IMG/VR virus record: IMGVR_UViG_3300046006_001360
Coordinates: 1 to 58,738 of that record
Source of the DNA: a virus
Reading direction: 5' to 3' (one strand)
DNA: 58,738 nucleotides
How positions within the stretch are numbered: position 1 is the stretch's first letter; the number at the start of each line of letters is the position of its first letter. The notes under the pieces were generated by a model. It was given only the letters and a program-made list of their open reading frames with translations. It did no database searches and had not been told where the DNA came from. The translations under genes and the position numbers were made by a program. Below, piece after piece: positions 42,867 through 52,551 of this stretch.

Positions 42867-42940
42867 AGTTTTATTATTTGTATAAATTTAATCTAAATAA
42901 TCTGAATAAGCAATAGTTTTACCTTAAAGTTTTTAACAAC
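42867..42940 (-). promoter_or_regulatory. Promoter-like region
   Basis: Minus strand: TTGTTAAAAACTTTAAGG, a near copy of the TTGTTAATAACTTTA element, then AAACTATTGC and an AT-rich leader. It lacks the GTTAA-TTAAC palindrome. Probably drives the run 42866 to 41100. Confidence 0.35.
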
Positions 42941-43375
42941 TTATTTAGCAGTTTCAAATTCTGACATATAAGAAACTACGTGTTTTGTGTTTCCTAATTT
43001 ACTAATAACAGATTCTATCATATGCTTATATTCAGTAGGAACTTCATACTCAGCAATTAAAGATGATTTGCGGTACACCGGAACTATTGTTGCCGTGTTT
43101 TCCATTGATGAAATTTCAGTAACTTTAAATACTGATAAAGCAACTCCGTGTTTATCTTCAAATGCTTTTGCTATGTAGTCATTTTGTTGAATAGGCACTA
43201 AGGCTTGCTTTTCTTTATCAGCGTTTAAAAATACAGCTGCTTTTGATTTTCCATTTTTATCAAGAATTGCAGTAGCTCTTCTTAAGTCAGCAAATTTCAT
43301 TGTGCTTTCCCAAAGACATGGTACACCAGTTCTTGTTCTTGCTATTTTAATTCTCTTGTCGATAATTTCTTCCAT
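42941..43375 (-). CDS. Hypothetical protein
   Basis: 144 residues, alpha/beta, with KFADLRRATAILDKNGKSKA and SMENTATIVPVYRKSSLIAE. Precedes the promoter-like region at 42867 and follows the thymidylate-synthase-family gene by 12 bases. Family not recognised. Confidence 0.6.
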   Translation of the reverse strand: MEEIIDKRIKIARTRTGVPCLWESTMKFADLRRATAILDKNGKSKAAVFLNADKEKQALVPIQQNDYIAKAFEDKHGVALSVFKVTEISSMENTATIVPVYRKSSLIAEYEVPTEYKHMIESVISKLGNTKHVVSYMSEFETAK

Positions 43376-43387
43376 GATTGATTGTGT

Positions 43388-44236
43388 TTATTGAATGTAA
43401 AAATAATTGTTTAGAACAGCTTTAGATTGTTCTTGTGTTATAGGTTTGTTTTGAATTAGTTCTTCAACTTCATTTAAGAACTTAATACCTGCTACAGTTA
43501 ATACCATAATGTTATCTTTCATAACAAATAACGGAGTTTTAAGTAAAAAGAAGTTTGGATTTTTAATTGGTTCTTTTATGATTTCTTGAGCAAGCTCAAA
43601 GTGTCTTTCATAAAAGTGAATGTTATCTGCACAATGATAATAAGTACCTAATGTTAAGTCAGGATACGATTCTAATAACCACTGATGCATTGTTTGTTGC
43701 ACAAACGCAAAGAATGGTGCATCAAAAGTTAATCCGTAAAAGATATCATTTGAGCGCATCTGAACTTTCATATTTAACTTATTGTTTCTTACCCAAAAGT
43801 TAAGATAAATTGTGCAAACAAAATCTTTATTACCAGGATATTGCACGCCTGGGTTACTGATAAAAGCAATTCCTTGTCTTGTGTTAATGTCTTTCTTTAA
43901 TGAGTCAAGTGCCCATTGAATTTGTTTTCCAAAAAGTAAATGCCCGTAGTTTGAATGTATGTTGCCTTCTTCATCAGCAATGTTTTTCCAAAAAGATGAA
44001 AAGTTATTAATGTAATCAACATTTCTATCTTGTTTTAAATACCAAGCCATCTCACCCATGAAATACTTCCAGTTAAAAGGACGAGCATCAAAATCAGCTA
44101 AAGGCATGGTTGGGTTAATCGTTAACCTTTCCATTTCTAATTCTTTAACTTTTAATCCTCTAGGCTGTGATAAGAAACCTTGATTTTCTATCTTGTTAAT
44201 TAGTTTGTGAAATTCTGAATTTAAAGAATGCTGCAT
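43388..44236 (-). CDS. Thymidylate-synthase-family enzyme, predicted dCMP hydroxymethylase
   Basis: 282 residues with the family pattern: GEMAWYL near 61-67, the active Cys141 in FVCTIYLNFW, RSND at 161-164, G168 and HFY at 207-209. In ThyA the position after GLPF is Asn (N177 in E. coli), which selects dUMP; here the sequence is GLTFD, with Asp172. The same Asn-to-Asp change occurs in T4 dCMP hydroxymethylase (gp42). I therefore predict a dCMP-specific enzyme that makes hydroxymethyl-dCMP. A deoxynucleotide kinase gene starts two bases upstream, and DNA-modifying candidates follow. Confidence 0.75.
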   Translation of the reverse strand: MQHSLNSEFHKLINKIENQGFLSQPRGLKVKELEMERLTINPTMPLADFDARPFNWKYFMGEMAWYLKQDRNVDYINNFSSFWKNIADEEGNIHSNYGHLLFGKQIQWALDSLKKDINTRQGIAFISNPGVQYPGNKDFVCTIYLNFWVRNNKLNMKVQMRSNDIFYGLTFDAPFFAFVQQTMHQWLLESYPDLTLGTYYHCADNIHFYERHFELAQEIIKEPIKNPNFFLLKTPLFVMKDNIMVLTVAGIKFLNEVEELIQNKPITQEQSKAVLNNYFYIQ

Positions 44237-44238
44237 GT

Positions 44239-44808
44239 TTAGTCGTTAATAAATGTAAATACTGAGTTAAGGATATCTTGTTGACTTTTATATTCTCCGT
44301 TTTCATTTACTTTTACAAAAAGTTTTTTACGGATAGTAGATCGGTTACAAGCACTATTGAATTTTGATAGTTCAGTCTGTTTATCTTTAAGATTTGCTGA
44401 ATATGATTTGCCATCATCTTGTTTTACAACAAACTCTGGATCTGCGTGTAAATAAACCAAGTAAATGTTATCAGCTTGATCAAAACAGTATTTTCTTTCA
44501 AGATCCATTACCCACGTTTCAGGCTGGCTATCTCTGTAAATAGTTCCGTAAACCAATTCTCCAATGTGAGAACGATTCCAAATTATGATGGAGTTTTTAT
44601 CAACTTCATTACTTGCAGTTTGTAAGATGTTGTGCAACTTAAATTCCCAGTTAAAAGAATCTTTTTGATACGCTGTTTTATCTTCATTGGTTTCACCTAA
44701 AGGATAGCCCCAATGACGTTTGATGACATGCTTATATTCGCGAGCTATAGATTCTATAAGAGTATCTTTGCCACAACGATCTGTGCCTTCTATGATTAAT
44801 AGTTTCAT
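44239..44808 (-). CDS. Deoxynucleoside monophosphate kinase / thymidylate kinase-like
   Basis: 189 residues. P-loop IEGTDRCGKDT (6-16), WNRSHIGELVYGTIYRD (about 78-94, DR-like motif) and a C-terminal lid region. It resembles the thymidylate kinase fold and T4 dNMP kinase gp1. Together with the neighbouring dCMP-type synthase it could phosphorylate modified dCMP (inference). Two bases upstream of that gene. Confidence 0.75.
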   Translation of the reverse strand: MKLLIIEGTDRCGKDTLIESIAREYKHVIKRHWGYPLGETNEDKTAYQKDSFNWEFKLHNILQTASNEVDKNSIIIWNRSHIGELVYGTIYRDSQPETWVMDLERKYCFDQADNIYLVYLHADPEFVVKQDDGKSYSANLKDKQTELSKFNSACNRSTIRKKLFVKVNENGEYKSQQDILNSVFTFIND

Positions 44809-44824
44809 ATAATAAGTTAGTTAA

Positions 44825-44838
44825 ATTTTATATACATC
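44825..44838 (-). promoter_or_regulatory. Promoter candidate
   Basis: Minus-strand GGATGTATATAAAATTTAAC, about 17 bases before the ATG at 44808; related to the GRATATATA series. Confidence 0.35.
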
Positions 44839-44847
44839 CAAGAACTA

Positions 44848-45459
44848 TTAATTCTCGGTTTCTGGTGATAATGTTAACAGATCCCACACAAAAGATTCTT
44901 TACGAGCTATGATCCAGCTTGGTGATTTTCTTGGTCTTTCTCCTGTGATTGCTACTAAATGCCAATCTAGGTTATCTTGTAAAAATTGTGTTACTGATTT
45001 GATTACCTCAATCCAAGCGTATGAATCTGTGTAATCATGGCCATACATAAATCCACCTTTAGCAACTTTAGTTTTCCAAGCTTCCATATCTCTCAAGCAA
45101 CCTTCATATGAATGGTCGCCATCAATATAAACTACGTCGTAGTGTTCATCAGCAACAGTCTGAGCATGAACATCACCAAATTCTCTGACAATTTCTACTT
45201 CAGGATTATCGGCAAACGCTTTAATTACTTTATTCCAAATACGGATATGACCGCGGTTTGATAAATTACATGCATCAAGTGTGCTGTAAACTCCATCGTC
45301 TTCAATATGACGCCAGATATCAATTAATGTTAATTGTGATGGGTTAGATTTTATTAGTTCTTTTGAATGAACTCCTTTAAACACACCAATCTCTGCTACT
45401 TTAAGTCCTTTAGGCCAGAGCGTAATAAATTCTTCTCGTGTAATGTTTAATTTTCTCAT
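44848..45459 (-). CDS. SAM-dependent methyltransferase (class I)
   Basis: 203 residues from the ATG at 45459 (MRKLNITREEF); I choose this start because the upstream gene stops at 45461. Motif I is KVAEIGVFKGVHSKEL, then QLTLIDIW and DVVYIDGDHSYEGCLRDMEA, as in the Methyltransf_24 / glycan-associated O-methyltransferase group. A sugar or small-molecule acceptor is plausible from the surrounding glycosyltransferases. Confidence 0.7.
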   Translation of the reverse strand: MRKLNITREEFITLWPKGLKVAEIGVFKGVHSKELIKSNPSQLTLIDIWRHIEDDGVYSTLDACNLSNRGHIRIWNKVIKAFADNPEVEIVREFGDVHAQTVADEHYDVVYIDGDHSYEGCLRDMEAWKTKVAKGGFMYGHDYTDSYAWIEVIKSVTQFLQDNLDWHLVAITGERPRKSPSWIIARKESFVWDLLTLSPETEN

Positions 45460-45460
45460 G

Positions 45461-46168
45461 TTAAATTTTGTATTTGTATTCTTCAAGACCTTTAAGTAAT
45501 TTCTTTTTGTAACCTGTTCCTAATACTTCAACAATATGTCTGCCTCGGTCAGCAGCAGCAATCTTAGAGTATTCCTTTTTAGAACCATATTCTGCTTTTG
45601 CATTTTCAGCAATATGATGTTTAAATTCTACGTCATCAATAACAAGTAAATCCCAGCCTAATTCTCTTAATTGAAATGATGAGATTACATCAACGCCCCA
45701 ACCCATTTTAATACCTGGATATAAGAAATATCCTTTAGAATTAAAAAGTGATAGCAGTGCTTCTTTACGGTATAAAGGTGAAGTTTGTTCCATGAAAGGC
45801 ACAGGACGAATTCCCTTTTCCTGACATCTTAATGGTTGATGATGAGAATTATAAGAAGCAACCACACAAGCTGCTTTAGGTTCACTCCATAGCACTTCTC
45901 TCATTCTCTCAACAGTCGAAGTCTCAATTGTGATATCGTTATTTGTCATCCAAATAAACTTTTTGTCTGAATGTTCAAAATCTTCAAAGATAAGATTCCA
46001 ATTACCAGTGAAACCTTCATTAGGAATTTTTACAATCTTACCAGGACCTCTATAAATGTTTTTTACAGAGGCATCATATATTATCAAATCAGGAAACTGT
46101 TCTACAAGTAGAGGCAAGTACTCGTGATTCTCGTATGCAATAGTGGCTAAAAAACAATCTCCAAGCAT
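45461..46168 (-). CDS. Glycosyltransferase-like protein
   Basis: 235 residues. GNWNLIFEDF, KFIWMTNNDITIE (acidic metal site) and GWGVDVISSFQLRELGWDLL with DDVEFKHH match the layout of GT2-type glycosyltransferases. It overlaps the ATG of the C5 methyltransferase gene by one base. Substrate unknown. Confidence 0.65.
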   Translation of the reverse strand: MLGDCFLATIAYENHEYLPLLVEQFPDLIIYDASVKNIYRGPGKIVKIPNEGFTGNWNLIFEDFEHSDKKFIWMTNNDITIETSTVERMREVLWSEPKAACVVASYNSHHQPLRCQEKGIRPVPFMEQTSPLYRKEALLSLFNSKGYFLYPGIKMGWGVDVISSFQLRELGWDLLVIDDVEFKHHIAENAKAEYGSKKEYSKIAAADRGRHIVEVLGTGYKKKLLKGLEEYKYKI

Positions 46169-47382
46169 TAGAATAATTTTTTTGAGGTCATAGTTTTAGC
46201 AGCATAGTCAATTCTTTGGTTAATGTTATTCTGTTTTACAAAATCACCACCAAATTCTGTTATCTCTCCTTTAATGAATCTTACGATTTCATTTGTCCAA
46301 TCGGTTGCAGTTGTTACAGGAACATTCTGACAGATATGATTAAAAGAACCACCTACCAATTCAAAATCATGAGGAAGACCCATTAACCACATTGCTTCAC
46401 GAATTGTAATACCTCTTTCATGCCCAGGTCGTATAATTGCTGAGTTCTTTGCAATGATAGCATTGGTTGCTTCATTAAAGATAAGTGGAGTTCCGTCCCA
46501 CCAACCTTTATTATCTGCGAGTTTCTTTTGCGTGTGTGCAATAAACTTTTTCATTTGTAGATTTTCATTAGCTTCTGCCCAATCAAGTGCTTCCTGAACT
46601 AAACCTTCACCAGAAACAAAGTGGAACATAGTTTTATAATGACTCTCTAGTAATTTTTGCGTATCCCATCCTTGAGTTTTTGCAAACAAGAACCATCCAT
46701 TTTCAGAAATATCACCAAGTCCAAACGGTCTGTCCATTTCTGTAACACCTTCAGGAATCATATCAAGGTAATCTTTTAACATTGGAGCCTCACGTTTTGT
46801 GTAACCTAAGATTGGTGCTTCACTGTCTTTCCAGAAAAAGTAAAACGATCTCATTCTGTGTTGAGGAATACCATGTAAGAATGTATCAGTTTTAACAAGT
46901 GAGAAAGAATAACCAAATTCTTTACCAATTACTTTTAAATTCTCAACAACCTTTTCACCCATAGCACTGTATAGTCCTGGCGCGTTTTCGCCCCAGAATA
47001 CTTTTGGTTTAACAGTACCAAGAACAAGACGAGCACTTTTGTACATCCAGTCATTTTGAGCGGCGTCTCCACCTCTTGCTTTTGCTGAACCTGTTGTACT
47101 TGAGTTAAGCATTGATAAACCTGCACAAGGACAAACGGCAGATACAAAATCTACATCATCAAAAAGTGCACTTTCATAATCTCCTAACTCATTAGTTTCT
47201 TCATCTGCTAGCAAATATGGCACGTCTTTAAATCTGTTCACACAGTGGGCATCGTTACCAGCAAACGCAGGAAAAGACACAATGAAACTTGGATCTTCCC
47301 CAGTAGAATTTTTATTGGCAACGGCCATTCCACCAATTAATGGAACTGCGACACCGTACTTTATTTTTCCGTCTTTTGTCAT
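46168..47382 (-). CDS. C5 cytosine DNA methyltransferase
   Basis: 404 residues. Motif IV VCPCAGLS (the catalytic Cys), motif VI GENAPGL, motif VIII GIPQHRMRSF, motif IX-like REAMWLMGLPHDFEL and motif X-like CQNVPVTTA are all visible. The N-terminal SAM motif (AVPLIGGMAVA) is less typical. It would methylate cytosine in phage DNA, protecting it from host restriction. Its sequence specificity cannot be told. No restriction partner is seen, so this is an orphan. Confidence 0.85.
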   Translation of the reverse strand: MTKDGKIKYGVAVPLIGGMAVANKNSTGEDPSFIVSFPAFAGNDAHCVNRFKDVPYLLADEETNELGDYESALFDDVDFVSAVCPCAGLSMLNSSTTGSAKARGGDAAQNDWMYKSARLVLGTVKPKVFWGENAPGLYSAMGEKVVENLKVIGKEFGYSFSLVKTDTFLHGIPQHRMRSFYFFWKDSEAPILGYTKREAPMLKDYLDMIPEGVTEMDRPFGLGDISENGWFLFAKTQGWDTQKLLESHYKTMFHFVSGEGLVQEALDWAEANENLQMKKFIAHTQKKLADNKGWWDGTPLIFNEATNAIIAKNSAIIRPGHERGITIREAMWLMGLPHDFELVGGSFNHICQNVPVTTATDWTNEIVRFIKGEITEFGGDFVKQNNINQRIDYAAKTMTSKKLF

Positions 47383-47391
47383 AATTAATTT

Positions 47392-48129
47392 TTATAAGTA
47401 TTGTTTTATTGATTTGGCTCTTTTCTCAAAAGATTCCCATTTTTTCGGATTCTTTAATCCTTGATGTTTGCAGTCAGATAGCATAGAGCTCCAAGTTCTT
47501 TTCCAACCTGCGATATCTGATGTGCTTGTAATAGTTGTTATAATTGAAGGAACCGCTTGAAAAGTTTTATTTAGCGGTTGTAATCTTTCTGCAAGGAATA
47601 CATCAACACTCATACGACATTTACCGTCATCTTGAGTATCAATGATTTCTATTACTTTTTCCATACCTCTTTTAGAAAATAGAAGTGCATGCGTAAGTAA
47701 TGTAAATTGTGATAATGCTAAATTTTCTGTTAAAGAAACATTTGGATATTTGTCAGCACATCCTAAATAGATAAGATCATAATTCTTTAAGTAATATTCA
47801 TTTGTGTTAAACATATTATCCACTTGTTCATATAAGTCAAGAGGAAGATCAGCGTCGTCTTCAAGAACAAGTATGTTATCATATCCTTTAGATAGTGCAT
47901 CACGATAAATTCCATAATGTGATAAAGCGCAAGCAACACATGAAGTCTTTTTCACTCGGATTCCAACTCGGTCCTTTTCTAAATTAACATCAGTTGCTTT
48001 AACAGCATTCCAGCGTTCTATAGGTAATCCTATGACCGCTGCTTTTGCCTGTATGCTTTCCCAGCGGTCTTGTCTAAAATCAAGATTGATTACGTAGACC
48101 GCATCCCAAAATTTTGAATAATCTTTCAT
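47392..48129 (-). CDS. Family 25 glycosyltransferase
   Basis: 245 residues. YVINLDFRQDRWESI (12-26), then VACALSHYGIYRDAL and ILVLEDDADL (the EDD metal site), as in GT25 LPS galactosyltransferases. Nucleotide-sugar-dependent transfer to a glycan or protein; acceptor unknown. Two bases separate it from the GT-B gene. Confidence 0.8.
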   Translation of the reverse strand: MKDYSKFWDAVYVINLDFRQDRWESIQAKAAVIGLPIERWNAVKATDVNLEKDRVGIRVKKTSCVACALSHYGIYRDALSKGYDNILVLEDDADLPLDLYEQVDNMFNTNEYYLKNYDLIYLGCADKYPNVSLTENLALSQFTLLTHALLFSKRGMEKVIEIIDTQDDGKCRMSVDVFLAERLQPLNKTFQAVPSIITTITSTSDIAGWKRTWSSMLSDCKHQGLKNPKKWESFEKRAKSIKQYL

Positions 48130-48130
48130 A

Positions 48131-49525
48131 CTAAAATAATGCTGCAGAATTAATCACCGGTGCTTTAGTTGGTTTATTATAATCTGACATTTGTGGTGTA
48201 CGAAGTAATTCATCAGAATAGCCTTTACCTACAACGACAGGAACACCTGCACGCTCTAAGAAAGGATTAACCACATCAGCAATAAACGAACCTTGACGAA
48301 CACCCCGTAAGAACATTAATTGTAATTGTTTAACCAAAGCAATTCGTTTCTCTGGATTTGCTTCAAGATCTTCAATCTTATCAAACATTTCTTTAGGAGT
48401 TTTTACTCTAAGATAATGATCTTTAGGAATAGTTGAAAATTGTGTATCGTAATCAGGGTGATAAAAAGGAAGTACACCTACGCGAAGCATTTCTGCATAT
48501 TTACTTGTAACCCAGTCAGGACGAATAGGTATGATAAGTGTGTATCGAGTTCTTTTAAAGATTTCATCAATTTCCTCGGGAGCCTTATAACCTTTAAACT
48601 GTGGGTATTGTTTAATGAAGCGCTCGTCCCATTTACCAAAGATTTCACAATCTTTAGAATTAGGTTGAGTTAAGATCCATTTCTTTAATGCTTCTAAACG
48701 ATAATCTACAGTTGTAGTTTTACCATAAGCAGATTGCATTGCAACGATTGAGAATTTAACATCACGCTCAGTATCAGGTGGTACAACAGTTTCACCAATA
48801 AGATTCATTTTCTCAATACCGGAGTATGTAAGAATAAGTTTCTCAGTGATTTCGTTTCCACTTGTTAAATCAGGGTAAGTGTCAAAGTGAGTAAAGTTAA
48901 TGTCAGAATTGTATTGTGCAATACATTCTCTAGGACCGTTAACCATATCACGCCATTTTTGGTTTTTCTTGATGTAACGAGGATCCGTCATAATCATAAA
49001 CCAAGGGATGTTTGACATATTTAAGTAGTGTACAAGTGGAGCTCCATAAATAAGAGTCATATCCAATGCACCTGTCATTCTTGAAGGATCTTTAATACTT
49101 GGCACTATTCCAGGAATATTTACCATAGTTAATCCTTGTGAAGCAAATCCAAACCCAAAGTCAGGTTGTGGAAGATCTTTTACTTTGTTCCAAAGATCCA
49201 TGTATTTTTCTTGTTCTTCTTTTGTATGAGGAATAAGATTTCCATCAGGACCTTGACGTCTACCAGGTGGTAGTTCAACGGCAAATTCTGAATGAATATC
49301 ACGCAGAACACCTCTTGGGTCAATTTCTGCCTTTTCTTCAAAAGATAAACGTTTCCAATCACTACGCTGAACTAACCAAACTGAACTAATGGATTCGTTA
49401 CGAACAAGCGCCCAGATTAATTTAAAATACTCAGATGATCCATCAGATCTTTTAAGTTTTTCCTTACTGAACTTCATTGAAGATCCAATAGGATAAACTG
49501 CAACTGTTAAATTTTCTGTTTTCAT
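48131..49525 (-). CDS. GT-B-type glycosyltransferase, possibly DNA-directed
   Basis: 464 residues. The layout recalls T4 beta-glucosyltransferase: a TDPRYI motif (T4 has TDIRL) in the linker region, GKTTTVDYRLEAL, a KDCEIFGKWDERF segment and DWVTSKYAEMLRVGVLPFYH in the second Rossmann domain, followed by a DxYD-like turn. Family membership is by pattern, not by alignment. If correct it could glucosylate hydroxymethylcytosine DNA made with the dCMP enzyme encoded nearby. Other glycan acceptors remain possible. Confidence 0.5.
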   Translation of the reverse strand: MKTENLTVAVYPIGSSMKFSKEKLKRSDGSSEYFKLIWALVRNESISSVWLVQRSDWKRLSFEEKAEIDPRGVLRDIHSEFAVELPPGRRQGPDGNLIPHTKEEQEKYMDLWNKVKDLPQPDFGFGFASQGLTMVNIPGIVPSIKDPSRMTGALDMTLIYGAPLVHYLNMSNIPWFMIMTDPRYIKKNQKWRDMVNGPRECIAQYNSDINFTHFDTYPDLTSGNEITEKLILTYSGIEKMNLIGETVVPPDTERDVKFSIVAMQSAYGKTTTVDYRLEALKKWILTQPNSKDCEIFGKWDERFIKQYPQFKGYKAPEEIDEIFKRTRYTLIIPIRPDWVTSKYAEMLRVGVLPFYHPDYDTQFSTIPKDHYLRVKTPKEMFDKIEDLEANPEKRIALVKQLQLMFLRGVRQGSFIADVVNPFLERAGVPVVVGKGYSDELLRTPQMSDYNKPTKAPVINSAALF

Positions 49526-49528
49526 TAA

Positions 49529-50944
49529 TTATATGTATTGAGATAAGATGGTTTTCCATTCCTTGTTGAATGTTTTAACCTTAAATTTATATTCAAGTTT
49601 ACTTAATAGTTCTTGTCTGTGTGCAGGATTTGCATTAAAATATGCAACTTTTTTCTCAATATCCGCAGCATCTTGAACAACCAAGTGCTCTTGTATGTCT
49701 AGTGGAATTTGTAATCCAAGCGGATCATATTGAGGATCTATGAAAGGAAGTATTCCTAATCTTGCATATAGTATAGGTCTGAAGTTTAAAGAATCATAAT
49801 AAGATACACAACGTAATAACATTCCGTACTTGTAGTGCTTAACAGTATCTTCATATTCAGCAGGAACAATATGATTAGCATACATAGGATGAGCTAAAAC
49901 ATTTGCATGCAGTTCAGCAAACTTATCTGTAAGTTTATTTACAAATCTGTCATTGTTATCTTTAGAGTAAACAATACCGTTTGCTCTTTGTGGAATAAAC
50001 AGATCCGAGTTAGGAAGTCTTAAATCTTTTAAGTATCTTTCATATAGCTCAACTCGGCCACCTTTTTCTTGAAAGATAGTTCCAGCAAAAAAGAAATCTT
50101 TATCTTGTTTCACTGGTTCATCAAAAGAAAGAAGATCTTTTACTTTTTTGCGGCTGTCCCATACTATATGTTGAAGTTCGCCAATTGGAAATTCATGGAA
50201 ATCACGAGTACCTCGATTATCATCAGCAAAGTAAAGTGCTTTAAACGGAATACCCCAAAGCTCAAAGATAGGATAGTAAAAAGCAGGATCATTAATAAAT
50301 CCATAAGCACACTCAAAATTACTTGCTTGTTTAACACTCCAGTCAATTAATGACATACTGATGTTTTTGTTGTGACTACCAAAAGCTAAGACCGAAGCAC
50401 GAGAATAATACTTTTCAGCAGTCTTTTTATTATAGTCAGTAATTGTAGCAAGTTCATGAAGATCTGCGTTTACCGTATCATGAAATTCATTTTTTCTTTC
50501 ACAAAGAAGTTCACTAGATTTCTTAGGAACGTATGAAGTTTGTGGTAAGATAAAATCAATAGGATCTATCATAAAGATTTTGGTAAGATCTTGAAAGAAT
50601 TCTTTACCAAATGATAGTTCAAGTTCAGCTGTGACAATGTCTCGGTTGTATTCCCAGTTTGTGTCATCGCCTTCCATTTCATCAGCGCGTTTCATTGAGA
50701 ACTCTTTCAGCTTTAAAAGATGTGCAATTGAGAAACCCCAAACTTGTCCGTACTTTTTAAAGTGTGTAGTGTCACTGTTAGAACCCGTGATTATGATTGG
50801 ATCGTAGTGTTCGCTTAGGTATTCTAAAACAGGAATACCGAATCCCATAATGTATTCCATTTTCTCGAAGTCACGAGGAAAGAATAACATTGCTTTAGGT
50901 TTTCCTGTTAAAGGACGATCATGCGTTTTTATAAATAGCGCCAT
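49529..50944 (-). CDS. GT-B-type glycosyltransferase, related layout
   Basis: 471 residues. It shares the overall layout of the previous gene: an N-terminal sensing domain (PKAMLFFPRDFEK), DKDFFFAGTIFQEKGGRVEL at the inter-domain position, and a C-terminal Rossmann part (CVSYYDSLNFRPILYARLGI then LPFIDPQYDPLG). Again the T4 glucosyltransferase comparison is by pattern. The pair may be ancient paralogues. Position three bases from its neighbour. Confidence 0.5.
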   Translation of the reverse strand: MALFIKTHDRPLTGKPKAMLFFPRDFEKMEYIMGFGIPVLEYLSEHYDPIIITGSNSDTTHFKKYGQVWGFSIAHLLKLKEFSMKRADEMEGDDTNWEYNRDIVTAELELSFGKEFFQDLTKIFMIDPIDFILPQTSYVPKKSSELLCERKNEFHDTVNADLHELATITDYNKKTAEKYYSRASVLAFGSHNKNISMSLIDWSVKQASNFECAYGFINDPAFYYPIFELWGIPFKALYFADDNRGTRDFHEFPIGELQHIVWDSRKKVKDLLSFDEPVKQDKDFFFAGTIFQEKGGRVELYERYLKDLRLPNSDLFIPQRANGIVYSKDNNDRFVNKLTDKFAELHANVLAHPMYANHIVPAEYEDTVKHYKYGMLLRCVSYYDSLNFRPILYARLGILPFIDPQYDPLGLQIPLDIQEHLVVQDAADIEKKVAYFNANPAHRQELLSKLEYKFKVKTFNKEWKTILSQYI

Positions 50945-50958
50945 TTGTTTTGTATAGA

Positions 50959-52551
50959 TTATTTATCTCCGTCTTTTATAGCCTCGATTAGTTCAATACC
51001 TCTTAACCAAAATGCTTCTTGTCGATTTTTATCATCAGTATGAAAAGGAATTGCTGTGATTAATAAAACAATTGCCAATCGTTTAAGTAAGTTTACATCG
51101 TAAAAGTTTTCTACAAGTTGCTCTTCAAGCATAGCTGATAAGTTTTCCGTTCCAGGAACCCAGTCAATAGAACAAGTTTCTCCAAATAAGATATAACGAT
51201 CTGCCATAATCATACTGTACCCGCAGTAAAAATCTTGCATTAATTTTGCCATATCATATCGCATGTCGCCTTCAGTACCTTTAAGATTACCAAATGAACC
51301 TCGAGGATCAACAAATTTAATAGAACCTGAGTGTGGATCATAAATAAGATTTCCTAAATGAGAATCACCATGCATGATTTGTGACCAGTATGGATGAGGA
51401 TCTGAACATAACATGTAGCCAGTTTGCTCAACGAAATCTCTAACCATCTGAAACTTATCTTGAGAAGTAATAATAGTATCCTTCATGCCGTCAAGACGGT
51501 TTACATTTTTTAGAACATAAGCACGGAAGCATTCTTCTTTCATGCGATCTTCTGATATTTTAGAAGGTCTTTTAAAGACACCATGATGAATGTTTACAAT
51601 CTTACGTATAATATCATGCCAAATATCTGTTCTTAAATTATCATACACAATAATTTCGTTTAAAGCAATACCCGGTTCCAATGACATTGATAACTCACCA
51701 ACCTCAGACGGAAGTATTCTTGGAATGAATTGTGATGCCCAAGGATCTAGAGCTAAGAACCATTCTTTTTCATCTTGTATCTTTCTTTGCTTTTCCGGAG
51801 AATCACTAGATTTAGAAATGATATTATAGAATGTATCTACCTTGATCTTGTTAAATGATCTGGCAGTTCTTTGAAGCAATTTTGCTTTAGATTCGTAATA
51901 AGTATTAAGTTCGCCACAATCATACCATTCATTAGTACCTACAAGTTGCATTTTATAGCTTAAGATATAGTTTTCTAATAGAGCAGCAATTTGGTACTCA
52001 CCTTTATGTGTTGGTTTTTTCATGCCTACTTTCATAGAAGTATCAAATGCTTTACGATTAGCAAAGTTATACACACCAATTAATGCTAAATCTGTAGGAA
52101 CTGCAGTATCAGGTTTATCATACAGTTTACCGTCTTGGTCTACAAGACACCAACGATGAGGATCTTCAACAGATTGAACTGCTAAGAAATCTTTATGAAA
52201 GGGAAATTCATCAAGACAGATAGTATCACCTAACCAAACTGTTACACCAGATTCTTTATTCTCCAAGGCATTATGACCTAAAGATATTGCATGCAGCGGT
52301 CCAAGTTTTTCCTCTTGAACAACAGTTTTAATATTGGAAGTATTATAGACTCGGTTAACAAATTCTTTAATATCGCCAAGTTCATTCTCAACGATTACGA
52401 TTTCTCTAGTTGGATAATCTTTAAGTAGGGTTTCAATGATATATGAAATTAACGGACGACCGTTAACTGGGATCATTGCTTTACTTACACCTCGTGAAAG
52501 AGGTTTCATTCTACTGGCTAAACCAGCGGCTGGAATAATTACTGATGTCAT
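50959..52551 (-). CDS. Nucleotidyltransferase / kinase fusion (LicC-LicA-like)
   Basis: 530 residues, two domains. Residues 1-240 are a sugar- or choline-phosphate nucleotidyltransferase (TSVIIPAAGLASRMKPLSRG, then VSKAMIPVNGRPLISYI, WLGDTICL). The C-terminal part has the aminoglycoside/choline-kinase signature MHGDSHLGNLIYD and FVDPRGS. This is the activity pair of a LicC-type cytidylyltransferase with a LicA-type kinase, which activate phosphocholine-like groups. Next genes (HAD, then LicD-like) support an activated-group pathway. The actual small molecule (choline, sugar alcohol or other) is inferred. Confidence 0.65.
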   Translation of the reverse strand: MTSVIIPAAGLASRMKPLSRGVSKAMIPVNGRPLISYIIETLLKDYPTREIVIVENELGDIKEFVNRVYNTSNIKTVVQEEKLGPLHAISLGHNALENKESGVTVWLGDTICLDEFPFHKDFLAVQSVEDPHRWCLVDQDGKLYDKPDTAVPTDLALIGVYNFANRKAFDTSMKVGMKKPTHKGEYQIAALLENYILSYKMQLVGTNEWYDCGELNTYYESKAKLLQRTARSFNKIKVDTFYNIISKSSDSPEKQRKIQDEKEWFLALDPWASQFIPRILPSEVGELSMSLEPGIALNEIIVYDNLRTDIWHDIIRKIVNIHHGVFKRPSKISEDRMKEECFRAYVLKNVNRLDGMKDTIITSQDKFQMVRDFVEQTGYMLCSDPHPYWSQIMHGDSHLGNLIYDPHSGSIKFVDPRGSFGNLKGTEGDMRYDMAKLMQDFYCGYSMIMADRYILFGETCSIDWVPGTENLSAMLEEQLVENFYDVNLLKRLAIVLLITAIPFHTDDKNRQEAFWLRGIELIEAIKDGDK

